From the NCBI RefSeq assembly GCF_017311415.1, contig NZ_JAEKIS010000016.1, positions 1 to 64,000 on the forward strand: a DNA stretch of 64,000 nt, in the 5' to 3' direction. Shown here one piece after another: positions 23,196-31,650 of the stretch (position 1 is the stretch's first letter; the number at the start of each line of letters is the position of its first letter). A model generated the notes under the pieces. The model saw only the letters and a list, made by a program, of their open reading frames with translations. It was not told the origin of the DNA and searched no databases. The position numbers and the translations under genes are program-made. The stretch comes from Salipiger abyssi (GTDB lineage: Bacteria; Pseudomonadota; Alphaproteobacteria; Rhodobacterales; Rhodobacteraceae).

Positions 23196-23746
23196 TGGCC
23201 TCGAACGAAGAACACTACACCCTGCCGCGCCCGTCCTTCGACAAGCCGGTCAAGATCCTCATCGTCGTGGCGCCCTATTACAAGGATATCGCCAACGAGC
23301 TGGTGAAGGGCGCCACTGACGAGATCGAGGCCGCGGGCGGCTTTCACGAGGTGATCGAGGTGCCCGGCGCGCTGGAAGTGCCGACCGCCATCGGCATCGC
23401 CGAGCGCATGTCGAATTTCGACGGCTACGTGGCGCTCGGCTGCGTGATCCGGGGCGAGACCACGCATTACGAGACCGTGTGCAACGACAGTTCGCGCGCG
23501 CTGGCGCTGCTGGGTCTTCAGGGGCTCTGCATCGGCAACGGCATCCTCACCGTGGAGAACCACGAGCAGGCCCGCGTCCGCGCCGAGGCGGCGGGGCAGA
23601 ACAAGGGCGGCGGCGCGGCCGCTGCGGCCTTGCATCTGCTCGCGCTGGCCCGTAGGTGGGGCGGCGCCCGCAAGGGGGTGGGATTCGTACCCGCCCGGGA
23701 CGAGTTCCAGGTGGCGGGCGGCTCGCAAGGAAAAGACAGCGCATGA
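23195..23746 (+). CDS. ribH: 6,7-dimethyl-8-ribityllumazine synthase
   Basis: RibH condenses the RibB product with a pyrimidine to make lumazine, the riboflavin precursor. Family features are IVVAPYYKDIANELVKGA, the substrate loop VPGALEVPTAI, GYVALGCVIRGET with THYE, and GNGILTVENHEQARVRA. The 183-residue length is typical of the icosahedral type. Its start overlaps the ribB stop (TGATGG) by one base. Near the end the glycine-rich GGGAAAAALHLLALAR segment is the usual C-terminal helix region. Confidence 0.95.
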   Translation: MASNEEHYTLPRPSFDKPVKILIVVAPYYKDIANELVKGATDEIEAAGGFHEVIEVPGALEVPTAIGIAERMSNFDGYVALGCVIRGETTHYETVCNDSSRALALLGLQGLCIGNGILTVENHEQARVRAEAAGQNKGGGAAAAALHLLALARRWGGARKGVGFVPARDEFQVAGGSQGKDSA

Positions 23747-24234
23747 CCACCCCGGACGCACCCCCGGCCCTCTCCGGCAATCAGAAACGGCGGATGAAAT
23801 CCGCCTCGCGGCTCTATGCCGTGCAGGCCCTCTACCAGATGGAGGCCGCCGGCCAGACCGCCGAGAAGGTGCAGTCCGAATTCCTCGATTACCGCTTCGG
23901 CGCCGAGATCGAGGAAGGCGTCGAGATGCTGGAGGGCGATATCGAGCTCTTCGGCAGGATCACCTCTTCGGCGGTGAACTGGCAGGCCAAGATCGACCAG
24001 ATGACCGACCGGGCGCTGGTGGCGAAATGGCCCATCGCGCGCATCGACCCGACGCTGCGCGCCCTCTTCCGTGCCGCCGGGGCCGAGTTCGTCGACAGCG
24101 ACGCGCCGCCCCGGGTGGTGATCTCGGAATATGTCGACGTGGCCCGCGCCTTCTTTCCCGAGGGCCGCGAGGCGAAATTCGTCAACGCCGTGCTCGACCA
24201 CATGGCCCGCGAGGCAAAGCCCGAGGCGTTCTGA
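23743..24234 (+). CDS. nusB: Transcription antitermination factor NusB
   Basis: NusB works with NusE in the antitermination complex on rRNA operons. KSASRLYAVQALYQMEAAG at the start is the hallmark helix, followed by IDQMTDRAL and ARIDPTLRALFRAAGAEF, then PPRVVISEYVDVARAFFPEGREAKFVNAVLD, the conserved second half. It begins 4 bases before the ribH stop (ATGA overlap). Genetic linkage with ribH is common in bacteria. The first 13 residues are a flexible extension. Confidence 0.95.
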   Translation: MTTPDAPPALSGNQKRRMKSASRLYAVQALYQMEAAGQTAEKVQSEFLDYRFGAEIEEGVEMLEGDIELFGRITSSAVNWQAKIDQMTDRALVAKWPIARIDPTLRALFRAAGAEFVDSDAPPRVVISEYVDVARAFFPEGREAKFVNAVLDHMAREAKPEAF

Positions 24235-24426
24235 GCGCGGCCCGCGCCCGCTCTCCCGCACAATCACGACGGCAGCACCAGGTCGCAGGCCACCCTGCGA
24301 CCCTGCGACGCTTGCGCTTTGGCCAAAGACATTCCAGATTGGGGATATAGCAGCCAGGGGCGCCGCTTTGCCCTTGCCAAACCGACGCGGCGCGATACCT
24401 TCTTTCGCGCAGCAAGGAGATTGCCC

Positions 24427-24756
24427 ATGCCCCGCCTCGTGCGCCTCTACATCCTGCAAGTCTTCGCCGGGTTCGGCCTGTCGACGGTTTTCGTCGGCCT
24501 GCTGCTCTGGCTGAACGTTGCAAATCTCTACCATCTCGTGACCCATTCAGAGGCCGGCCTGCTGGCGGTGTTCCTGCTGTGGCTGTTCAACGGGCTGGTC
24601 TTTGCCGGGGTGCAGTTCGCGATCACCATCATGCGGATGGAAGACAACGGCACGCCCCCCGCCGGCGGCAAGCGCCAGCGCCTGACCACGCTCACCCCCG
24701 CGCCGGTGCCGGCAGAAGCGCCCGGCAACCGCAAGGCACGCCGCCGCCTGCTCTGA
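24427..24756 (+). CDS. Small two-helix membrane protein
   Basis: The 109-residue product begins MPRLVRLYILQVFAGFGLS and has two helices (FGLSTVFVGLLLWLNVANLY and LAVFLLWLFNGLVFAGVQFAI), then a basic, Pro-rich cytoplasmic tail. AAGGAGA lies 6 bases before the ATG at 24427, which is preferred over an upstream ATG at 24319. The family is found widely in Rhodobacteraceae near nusB (recalled), with no known role. A terminator follows 29 bases after the stop. Confidence 0.7.
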   Translation: MPRLVRLYILQVFAGFGLSTVFVGLLLWLNVANLYHLVTHSEAGLLAVFLLWLFNGLVFAGVQFAITIMRMEDNGTPPAGGKRQRLTTLTPAPVPAEAPGNRKARRRLL

Positions 24757-24784
24757 GCGCGGCCTCCGCAGAGACCTTGAACGA

Positions 24785-24812
24785 AAGCGCCCCGAGGGGC
24801 GCTTTTTCTTTT
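24785..24812 (+). terminator. Intrinsic terminator
   Basis: AGCGCCCC/GGGGCGCT is a perfect 8-bp stem with loop GA, followed by TTTTCTTTT. It closes the ribB-ribH-nusB and membrane protein transcript. The next 290 bases, to 25106, hold no gene that I can support. Confidence 0.88.
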
Positions 24813-25080
24813 CGGATCAATCTATTGGGAAATCTGCGGCGGGAACCACACCAACCGTGAGGTTATCTCATTCCCGAGGACCTGTATATACAGGTGGGCG
24901 CCAGGTAACCAGACCACGGTCCGGACAGAGCCAGCTCCCTCGGAATTGCTTAAGGCCACCGGAATGCAACCATGACACGAGAAGGGCAGAACCCGCCTGA
25001 CCCCGAGATAGGATGCGGATGCGGGCGCGGCAAGAGCCCATCGCGCAAATCGTGACCGCAGCCCGCACGCTTGCATTTGT

Positions 25081-25095
25081 TCACGTAATGTTCAT
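25081..25095 (+). promoter_or_regulatory. Possible alphaproteobacterial SOS (LexA) box
   Basis: GTTCACGTAATGTTC contains two direct GTTC half-sites separated by 7 bases, the arrangement of LexA boxes in alphaproteobacteria, 12-26 bases before the mmcB start codon. MmcB genes are LexA-controlled in Caulobacter, so position and motif agree. Confidence 0.65.
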
Positions 25096-25106
25096 ACTCT
25101 TCCGCC

Positions 25107-25571
25107 ATGACACTCGCCCCCGACTCTCCCCTGATGCCCGGCCAATGGCTGGCCCGCGGCGTCTGCCGTCACCTTTCCGCCGGGCATGGATTCTCGGTGA
25201 TCGAAGAATTCGTGCCCGAACGCGGCAAGCGCGTCGATGTGATGGCGCTGGGGCCAAAGGGCGAGATCTGGGTGGTCGAATGCAAGAGCAGCCGCGCCGA
25301 TTTCCTCTCGGACGGCAAATGGCAGGGCTATCTCGACTGGTGCGACCGCTATTTCTGGGCGGTGGATTCGGAGTTTCCCACCGAGCTGCTGCCCGAGGGC
25401 ACCGGGCTGATCATTGCCGACGGTTATGACGCGGAGATCCTGCGCATGGGGCCGGAGACGAAGCTCGCGGGCGCGCGGCGCAATGCGCTGATCCGGCGGT
25501 TTGCGGTGCATGCGGCGCGGCGGTTGCAGGCGCTGCGCGATCCCGGCGCCGCGCTCGACGGCTGGGGCTGA
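25107..25571 (+). CDS. mmcB: MmcB-family DNA repair protein
   Basis: The 154-residue protein has the PD-(D/E)xK-like core of MmcB: GFSVIEEFVPERGKRVDVMAL, WVVECKSSRADFLSDGKWQGY, YLDWCDRYFWAV and ELLPEGTGLIIAD. The ECK triplet and preceding D are intact. In Caulobacter, MmcB is SOS-induced and acts in damage-induced mutagenesis. A LexA-type box GAAC/GTTC was looked for upstream; TTTGTTCACGTAATGTTCATACT (25078-25100) contains two GTTC direct repeats seven bases apart, like the alphaproteobacterial SOS box, which supports that regulation. Confidence 0.85.
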   Translation: MTLAPDSPLMPGQWLARGVCRHLSAGHGFSVIEEFVPERGKRVDVMALGPKGEIWVVECKSSRADFLSDGKWQGYLDWCDRYFWAVDSEFPTELLPEGTGLIIADGYDAEILRMGPETKLAGARRNALIRRFAVHAARRLQALRDPGAALDGWG

Positions 25572-25589
25572 ACAGCTAGGGTCCGTGGG

Positions 25590-25633
25590 CAAATTCCTTT
25601 CAAGGAATTTGCAACTCTCTTCGAAGAGAGTTG
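25590..25633. terminator. Twin abutting perfect palindromes, bidirectional terminator
   Basis: CAAATTCCTT/AAGGAATTTG (25590-25611) and CAACTCTCTT/AAGAGAGTTG (25612-25633) are two perfect 10-bp stems with 2-base loops, directly side by side. They fill the gap between the convergent mmcB and the small gene at 25642. No long T-run is present, so a plain rho-independent terminator is only part of the explanation. Confidence 0.7.
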
Positions 25634-25641
25634 TCCCGGCC

Positions 25642-25836
25642 TCAGCGCTTCGTCTTGACCTTGCGCGCGGCGGCGGCGGCGGCGCGAAGCTCTTCGGCGA
25701 TCTCCTCCGCCTCTTCGGGATCGAAATCCATCGGCATCTCCATCTCGCCCGCGCTGACGAACAGCCGGACCATGCCGTGATCGGTCGGTCCGATCTGCAA
25801 ATTCGCTTCGAGATCGCGTTCGGTGTTGATACCCAT
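25642..25836 (-). CDS. Small conserved protein (DUF6324-like)
   Basis: A 64-residue protein beginning MGINTERDLEANLQIGPTDHGMVRLFV with a helical Lys/Ala-rich tail (EEAEEIAEELRAAAAAARKVKTKR). The start at 25836 is preferred since the first 13 residues of the longer frame are unlike the rest. Similar small proteins occur widely in Rhodobacteraceae and are annotated as a domain of unknown function (recalled). There is no catalytic motif. Confidence 0.7.
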   Translation of the reverse strand: MGINTERDLEANLQIGPTDHGMVRLFVSAGEMEMPMDFDPEEAEEIAEELRAAAAAARKVKTKR

Positions 25837-25934
25837 GGCCTGTCCCTTCCTGCGGCCGTCCGGCGGCTGCGGCATCTCTGCGCATTATCCCCGGGGCGCT
25901 TGATTTGCAAGCCGCCCGGTGGAACCCTGCCCGC

Positions 25935-26417
25935 ATGACCGCGCCCGTGCTGAAACCCTATACCGCCGCCGACCGCCCCTGGCTGGTCGAGGCCCATGGC
26001 CGCCTCTATGCCCGCGACGAGGGGTTCGACGAGAGCTTTCCGGCGCTGGTGGACGAGATCCTGCGCGGTTTCGAGACCGGGCACGACCCGGCGCGCGAGG
26101 CCGGCTGGATCGCCTGGCAGGACGGGCAGCGCCTCGGCAGCATCTTCTGCGTTCGGCTCGACGACGACACCGCCAAGCTGCGGCTCTTCCTGCTCGACCC
26201 CGCCGCGCGCGGCAAGGGACTGGGCCGGCACCTGCTCGACACCTGCATGGCCTTTGCCCGCGCCCGCGGATACCGCCGCATGACCCTCTGGACCCATGAA
26301 AGCCACCGCGCCGCCTGTGCGCTTTATGCCCGCAACGGCTTTGCCTGCATCAGCGCGACCCCGGTGCGCAGCTTTGGCGTCGAGCTCGTGGAACAGCATT
26401 GGGAACGTGCACTTTAG
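25935..26417 (+). CDS. GNAT-family N-acetyltransferase
   Basis: The 160-residue protein has a GNAT core: strand AGWIAWQDGQRLGSIFCVRLDD, then KLRLFLLDPAARGKGLGRHLLDTCMAFARARGYRRMTLWTH. RGKGLG is the acetyl-CoA pyrophosphate loop (Q/RxxGxG/A). The C-terminal AACALYARNGF is the usual helix-turn before the last strand. Substrate is unknown; some relatives are fused to MarR regulators, which is not the case here. Start at 25935 is chosen to match the core domain beginning. Confidence 0.85.
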   Translation: MTAPVLKPYTAADRPWLVEAHGRLYARDEGFDESFPALVDEILRGFETGHDPAREAGWIAWQDGQRLGSIFCVRLDDDTAKLRLFLLDPAARGKGLGRHLLDTCMAFARARGYRRMTLWTHESHRAACALYARNGFACISATPVRSFGVELVEQHWERAL

Positions 26418-26470
26418 CTCCGGATTTCGGCTTGCATTCATCCGGAGGCGACGCTATTCCCCGCGAACGT

Positions 26471-26547
26471 GCCGCCTTAGCTCAGTAGGTTAGAGCGCTT
26501 GATTGTGGATCAAGAGGTCCCCCGTTCGAGCCGGGGAGGCGGTACCA
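26471..26547 (+). tRNA. tRNA-His (GTG), alphaproteobacterial form
   Basis: Acceptor GCCGCCT pairs with AGGCGGT, giving a G1-U72 pair; the discriminator is A73 and CCA is encoded. The anticodon loop in CTTGATTGTGGATCAAG gives GTG. Most bacterial tRNA-His have C73 opposite an extra G-1. Part of the Alphaproteobacteria lost both and use A73 with an adapted histidyl-tRNA synthetase, and this gene fits that group. Confidence 0.94.
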
Positions 26548-26598
26548 CCTTCCCCCACTTCGACAATGTTGGTGAGCTGCCCTCTCTCAGGAGGTGTT

Positions 26599-27387
26599 TC
26601 AGCCCCTCAGACGCCGCAACGTGGCGGCTGCGGCAAATAGGATCGCGGCAGCGCAGACCATCGAGGGCCCGGCGGGCGTGTCGAGCATGAAGGCGCCCCA
26701 GAGCCCCCCCAGCGCCGACAAGGCCCCCAGCACGGCGGCGCTCAGCGCCATGGCCTCGGGGCTGCGGGCGAAGTGGCGCGCGGCGGCGGCGGGAATCAGC
26801 AGCATGGCGCTGACCAGAAGCGCCCCCACCACCTTGATCGCCACCGCGACCGCCAGCGCCAGCGCCAGCGTCAGGATGCGCTGTTCGCGGCGCGGGTCGA
26901 TGCCGCTGGCCCAGGCCAGATCCGGCGAGACCGTCGCGGTCAGCAGCGCCTGCCAGCGCCAGCCAATCAGCGCGATCACCGCCGCAGCGCCGCCCCAGAT
27001 CACCGCCAGATCGGTACGGGTCACCGCCAGAATGTCGCCGAAGAGATAGGCGGAGAGATCCAGCCGCGCGCCCGGCACGAAGGTCACCGCCACCAGCCCG
27101 AAGGCCAGCGCGCTATGCGCCAGCACGCCCAGCAGCGTGTCCATCGCCAGCCCGCGCTCGGACAGGGTGGCCACCAGCAGCGCCATGACCAGCGCCACCG
27201 CCAGCGTACCCGCCACCACCGGCAGCGACAGCGCAAGCGCCAGCGCCACGCCCAGCAGCGCCGCGTGCGCCGTGGCGTCGCCGAAATAGGCCATGCGGCG
27301 CCAGGCCACGAAACAGCCCAGCGGTGCCGTGGCCAGCGCCAGGCCGAGCCCGGCCAAAGCCGCGCGGATCAGGAAATCGTCGAGCAT
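26599..27387 (-). CDS. znuB: Zinc ABC transporter permease ZnuB
   Basis: A 262-residue ABC-3 family membrane subunit with about eight helices (LAGLGLALATAPLGCFVAWRRMAYFGDATAHAALLGVALALAL). The FGDATAHAALLG segment is the family's EAA-like coupling motif, and VKVVGALLVSAMLLIPAAAARHFARS is the second conserved part. It starts at 27387, just one base before the znuC stop. It transports zinc delivered by ZnuA with energy from ZnuC. The order znuA divergent from zur-znuC-znuB is the classical alphaproteobacterial form. Confidence 0.93.
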   Translation of the reverse strand: MLDDFLIRAALAGLGLALATAPLGCFVAWRRMAYFGDATAHAALLGVALALALSLPVVAGTLAVALVMALLVATLSERGLAMDTLLGVLAHSALAFGLVAVTFVPGARLDLSAYLFGDILAVTRTDLAVIWGGAAAVIALIGWRWQALLTATVSPDLAWASGIDPRREQRILTLALALAVAVAIKVVGALLVSAMLLIPAAAARHFARSPEAMALSAAVLGALSALGGLWGAFMLDTPAGPSMVCAAAILFAAAATLRRLRG

Positions 27388-27388
27388 C

Positions 27389-28152
<764 letters not shown>

Positions 28153-28156
<4 letters not shown>

Positions 28157-28632
28157 GCCCGCGCCTCCCGGCAGGCCGGGCACAGCCCCTCGGCTTCGAT
28201 CACCATGCGGGCGACCTCGAAATTCAGCTCGCCCGCCGCGGCGCGCACCGCCTGCGCGATCCCGCGCGAGGGCATCTCGGCCACCGCGCCGCAGCCCGAG
28301 CAGATGAGAAAGGCCGGGGCGTGGCGTTCGCCGGGATGGGCGCAGGCGACAAAGGCATTCAGCCGCTCGATCTTGTGGGCGAATCCGTGGCTGACGAGGA
28401 AATCCAGCGCCCGGTAGACGGTGGGCGGCTGCGCCCCCTGCCCCTCGTCGCGCAGCACGTCGAGCAGCTCATAGGCGCCCATGGCCCGGTGCTCGCGCAG
28501 CAGAATCTCCAGCACCCGCCGGCGCTGTGGCGTCAGTTGCAGACCCTGCGCGGTGCAGGTCTCCTCCGCGGCGCCGAGCGCCTGTGAAATGCAGTGACGA
28601 TGATCGTGCGAGGCAAACCCGAGCGTGTCCAT
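28153..28632 (-). CDS. zur: Zinc uptake regulator Zur (Fur family)
   Basis: The 159-residue Fur-like repressor has a winged-helix N-terminus (LTPQRRRVLEILLREHRAMGAYELLDVLR and PPTVYRALDFLVSHGFAHKIE) and a C-terminal metal domain. The structural zinc site is made of two CxxC pairs: LICSGCGAV and GLCPACREARA. The N-terminal HDHRHC can also bind metal. With zinc bound it represses znuA and its own operon through the two boxes just upstream. The gene is the first of zur-znuC-znuB. Confidence 0.93.
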
Positions 28633-28656
28633 GACAACCTCCGTAATCCAGGGGTT

Positions 28657-28709
28657 GATATGTTATAGCATCCCGATTATCAACCCTCCCCACAATGTTA
28701 TATCATAAC
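28657..28709. promoter_or_regulatory. Two Zur boxes in the zur-znuA divergent promoter
   Basis: GATATGTTATAGCATC (28657-28672) and CAATGTTATATCATAAC (28693-28709) both match the Zur consensus, ATGTTATAnnAT, with dyad symmetry. They lie in the 89-base gap between the divergent zur and znuA starts, one placed for each direction. This suggests coordinate zinc repression of both transcripts. Confidence 0.85.
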
Positions 28710-28721
28710 GGGATTCCCACC

Positions 28722-29741
28722 ATGCTGAAACCGCTGCTCCCCGCCGCGCTGCTGCTGGCCACGCCGCTCTGGGCCGAGGCCCCGCGCACCGTCACCGATA
28801 TCGGCCCCGTGCAGGGGCTGGTCGCCTCGGTGATGGGCGATCTCGGCTCGCCGGAGCTGCTGGTGCCGCAGGGCGCCTCGCCGCATAGCCACGCGCTGAC
28901 CCCCTCGCAGGCGCGCGCGCTTCAGCAGGCGGAGCTGGTGTTCTGGATCGGGCCGGACTTGACGCCGGGCATCGGCCGCAAGATCGAGGCGATCGCCGGC
29001 GAGGCCACGGTGCTGGAGCTCTCCGAGCAGCCGGGCGTGATGCATCTCGCCGCCCGCGACAATGCGATTTTCGGCACCCGCGCCGAGGCCGATACCGGTC
29101 ATGAGCACGACGATCACGATCACGACGAAGACACGCACGACGATCATGGTCACGACGACCACGCTGACGACGATCATGACGACCACGCGCATGACACGGC
29201 GCATGCGCATGATCACGATCATGGCGACGACGACCCGCATCTCTGGCTCTCGCCCGACAATGCCGCCGCCTGGCTGCCGGTCATCGCCGATGCGCTGGCC
29301 GAGGCCGATCCGGAGAATGCCGAAACCTACCGCGCCAACGCCGCCGCCGCACGCACAGCGCTGGAAGAGGCCGTGTCTGAGGCCCGCGATATGTTGGGGG
29401 CGGTGCAAGAAGACCGTTTCGTGGTCTTCCACGACGCCTATCAGTATTACGAACAGGCGTTCGGCCTGCATGTGATCGGCGCGATCAAGCTCGCGGATGC
29501 CTCCGATCCCAGCCCGGCCCGGCTCGACGCACTGCGCGATGTCATCTCCGACAGCGGCGCCAGCTGCGTCTTCGCCGAGCCGCAATTCGACCCGCGCCTG
29601 ATCGCCGCCGTCACAGAAGGAACGGAGATTGGGGTTGCGGATCTCGACCCGCTGGGCATGGCGCTGGAACCGGGCGCAGGCTTCTATCCCGCGCTGATCG
29701 GAGATCTGGCCAGCCGCATCGCCGCCTGCGCAGAGCGCTAA
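28722..29741 (+). CDS. znuA: Zinc ABC transporter binding protein ZnuA
   Basis: The periplasmic zinc receptor (339 residues). It has a signal peptide (LLPAALLLATPLWAEA), zinc-ligand motifs SPHSHALTPSQARAL, HDDPHLWLSP and HDAYQYYEQ, and a long His/Asp-rich loop from about residue 125 to 170 (HDDHDHDEDTHDDHGHDDHA). The loop is typical for ZnuA and assists zinc capture. The ATG at 28722 was chosen over one 27 bases earlier since it directly precedes the signal peptide. It is divergent from zur and has a Zur box about 15 bases before the start. Confidence 0.94.
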   Translation: MLKPLLPAALLLATPLWAEAPRTVTDIGPVQGLVASVMGDLGSPELLVPQGASPHSHALTPSQARALQQAELVFWIGPDLTPGIGRKIEAIAGEATVLELSEQPGVMHLAARDNAIFGTRAEADTGHEHDDHDHDEDTHDDHGHDDHADDDHDDHAHDTAHAHDHDHGDDDPHLWLSPDNAAAWLPVIADALAEADPENAETYRANAAAARTALEEAVSEARDMLGAVQEDRFVVFHDAYQYYEQAFGLHVIGAIKLADASDPSPARLDALRDVISDSGASCVFAEPQFDPRLIAAVTEGTEIGVADLDPLGMALEPGAGFYPALIGDLASRIAACAER

Positions 29742-29774
29742 GGCGTCGCTCGACACGGCATTAAACGCGCGAAC

Positions 29775-29829
29775 GGTGGGCAGATTGCCCACCCTACGGG
29801 CTCTGGGTAGGGTGGGCAATCTGTCCACC
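29775..29829. repeat. REP-like palindrome pair (GGTGGGC...CCCACCCTAC family)
   Basis: GGTGGGCAGATTGCCCACCCTAC at 29775-29797 recurs as its reverse complement at 29807-29829 with one difference, so the two can form a long hairpin after znuA. The same 23-base unit is found at 37083-37105 and 47851-47873, and a variant is at 51708-51730. Confidence 0.85.
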
Positions 29830-29857
29830 GCACCGCCGTGACCGCCACCGCGGCCCC

Positions 29858-30625
29858 CTATCCCCGCCCCGTAAACACCTCCAACGCGATCCCGGCCGCC
29901 TCGAGCGCCGACCGCACCGTCCGCGCGATCTCAAGCGCAGTCTTGCCGTCGCCATGCAGACAGATCGTGTCCACCGGCGCCGGGATGCGCTTGCCGCTCT
30001 CGGCGATGATTGCCCCCTCGCGCACCATCGCCACCATGCGCTCCGCCGCCAATGCCGGGTCGTGGATCACCGCGCCCGGGAGCGACCGGTCGACAAGCGT
30101 GGCATCGTCGTTATAGGCGCGGTCGGCAAAGATCTCGCCCGCCCAGCGACACCCCAGCGCCTCCACCGCCTGCTGCTGCGCCGTGGCCGCCAGCACCATG
30201 ACTATGATGTCCGGATCGACCGACAATGCGCCCTCATAGGCCGCCCGCGCCAGCGCGGCGTCTTCCGAGCACATGTTCGACAGCGCCCCATGCAGCTTGA
30301 GATGCCGCACCGTGCCGCCCGCCGCCCGCGCCATCGCCTGCGCCGCGCCCAGCTGATAAGCCACGAGATTGCGCAGGCTGTCACCGGCGATCGGCATGCG
30401 CCGACGTCCAAAGCCCTGAAGATCGGGAAAGCCCGGATGCGCGCCGATGCCGGTGCCGCGCGCGACAGACTGCGTCATGGTCGCGGCCATCACGTCCCAG
30501 TCGCCGGCGTGAAAGCCGCAGGCGATATTGGCCGAGGTGATGACGTCGAGCAGCGCGGAATCCTGCCCCATCACCCAGGGGCCGAAGCTCTCCCCCATAT
30601 CCGCGTTCAGATCGACCGATGCCAT
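29858..30625 (-). CDS. pxpA: 5-oxoprolinase subunit PxpA (LamB/YcsF family)
   Basis: PxpABC hydrolyses 5-oxoproline (pyroglutamate), a damage product of glutamate/glutamine, with ATP. PxpA is marked by SVDLNADMGESFGPW, ANIACGFHAGDWDVM, GAHPGFPDLQGFGRR, KLHGALSNM and ICLHGDGKTALEIA. The catalytic region binds metal through the N-terminal DLNADMGE and the HAGD. 255 residues is standard. It is the third gene of the minus-strand pxpB-pxpC-pxpA group with an 11-base gap after pxpC. Confidence 0.92.
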   Translation of the reverse strand: MASVDLNADMGESFGPWVMGQDSALLDVITSANIACGFHAGDWDVMAATMTQSVARGTGIGAHPGFPDLQGFGRRRMPIAGDSLRNLVAYQLGAAQAMARAAGGTVRHLKLHGALSNMCSEDAALARAAYEGALSVDPDIIVMVLAATAQQQAVEALGCRWAGEIFADRAYNDDATLVDRSLPGAVIHDPALAAERMVAMVREGAIIAESGKRIPAPVDTICLHGDGKTALEIARTVRSALEAAGIALEVFTGRG

Positions 30626-30636
30626 GGCATGTCCTT

Positions 30637-31650
30637 TCAATGATCGTGATGATCGCCGCTCGAAAACCCACTGACCAGCTTGTGGGACAGAAGATCCGGC
30701 ACATCCGCCGGATCGCGGATCAGCGGCTCGACACGGCGCGGAAGCTCCGCGATCTCTTTGCGATAGGCGGCTTCCGCCTCCAGCGCCGCGTCGAGCGAGA
30801 TCCAGCGGAAGGACAGCCGCGCCCCCGCCGGCGCCTGCGCGACGCGCGGTAGATCGGCGGGGATCACCGTGGCCAGCCGGGGATAGCCGCCGGTGGTCTG
30901 ACAATCCGCCATCAGCACGAAGGGCGCGCCGTCACCGGTCACCTGGATATCGCCGGGCGCGATCACCTCCGAGACCACCGACAGCCCGCCCTCGACACCA
31001 TAGCCCGCCCCCTCGGGGGTGAGCTTCACCCCCATGCGGTTGGCGCGCATGTCGCGCACGAAGGCTTCCTCGCCGAAACGCCTGCGCTGCTCCTCGGGGA
31101 AGAGCCCGGTTTGCAGGCTTTCCACCACGCGCAGCACACCGCCGGAGAACCGGTCCGCCACCGGCAGCTTACGCGCGGTCTCGCCGCCCTTGTCGGGGCC
31201 GACCGCAAGCCGCGTGCCCGCCGTCACCGGCGCGCCGAGCCCGGCGGTCAGATGAGCCGATTGCGCGCCGAGGATCGCGGGCTCGGCAAAACCGCCGCCC
31301 ACATGCAGATAGCCGTAGGCGCCGCTGGTGGCCGGGCCGATCTCCAGCTGTGCCCCCGCCGGCAGCAAATGCGCGGCCTGCCAGAGCAGCGGCTGACCGT
31401 CGAGCGTGGCGCGCATCGGCGCGCCGGTCAGCGCGATGCGCATCTCCTCGCTCGCCTCGAAGAGCCCGCCGACGCCGGCCATTTCCAGCGCCACACCCCG
31501 TTTGCCACCCAAGAGCGCAGCGCCTTCGGCGAGTGCCAGCCGGTCCATGGCGCCGCCGCGCGAGAGGCCATAGGCGATCCAGCCCGGCCGGCCCTCGTCC
31601 TGCAAGGTCAGCGCCGGCCCCGCGCGATGCACGATCAGCGCCCGGCTCAT
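30637..31650 (-). CDS. pxpC: 5-oxoprolinase subunit PxpC (biotin-dependent carboxylase-like, KipA)
   Basis: The 337-residue protein has the KipA/PxpC signature: AGPALTLQDEGRPGWIAYGLSRGGAMDRLALAEGAALLGG, LEMAGVGGLFEASEEMRIALTGAPM and DCQTTGGYPRLATV. In E. coli PxpC forms the ring-opening enzyme with PxpB. It overlaps pxpB by 4 bases. Its C-terminus ends with a His/Asp cluster (SGDHHDH). Regulation of sporulation (KipA in Bacillus) is not relevant here. Confidence 0.9.
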   Translation of the reverse strand: MSRALIVHRAGPALTLQDEGRPGWIAYGLSRGGAMDRLALAEGAALLGGKRGVALEMAGVGGLFEASEEMRIALTGAPMRATLDGQPLLWQAAHLLPAGAQLEIGPATSGAYGYLHVGGGFAEPAILGAQSAHLTAGLGAPVTAGTRLAVGPDKGGETARKLPVADRFSGGVLRVVESLQTGLFPEEQRRRFGEEAFVRDMRANRMGVKLTPEGAGYGVEGGLSVVSEVIAPGDIQVTGDGAPFVLMADCQTTGGYPRLATVIPADLPRVAQAPAGARLSFRWISLDAALEAEAAYRKEIAELPRRVEPLIRDPADVPDLLSHKLVSGFSSGDHHDH

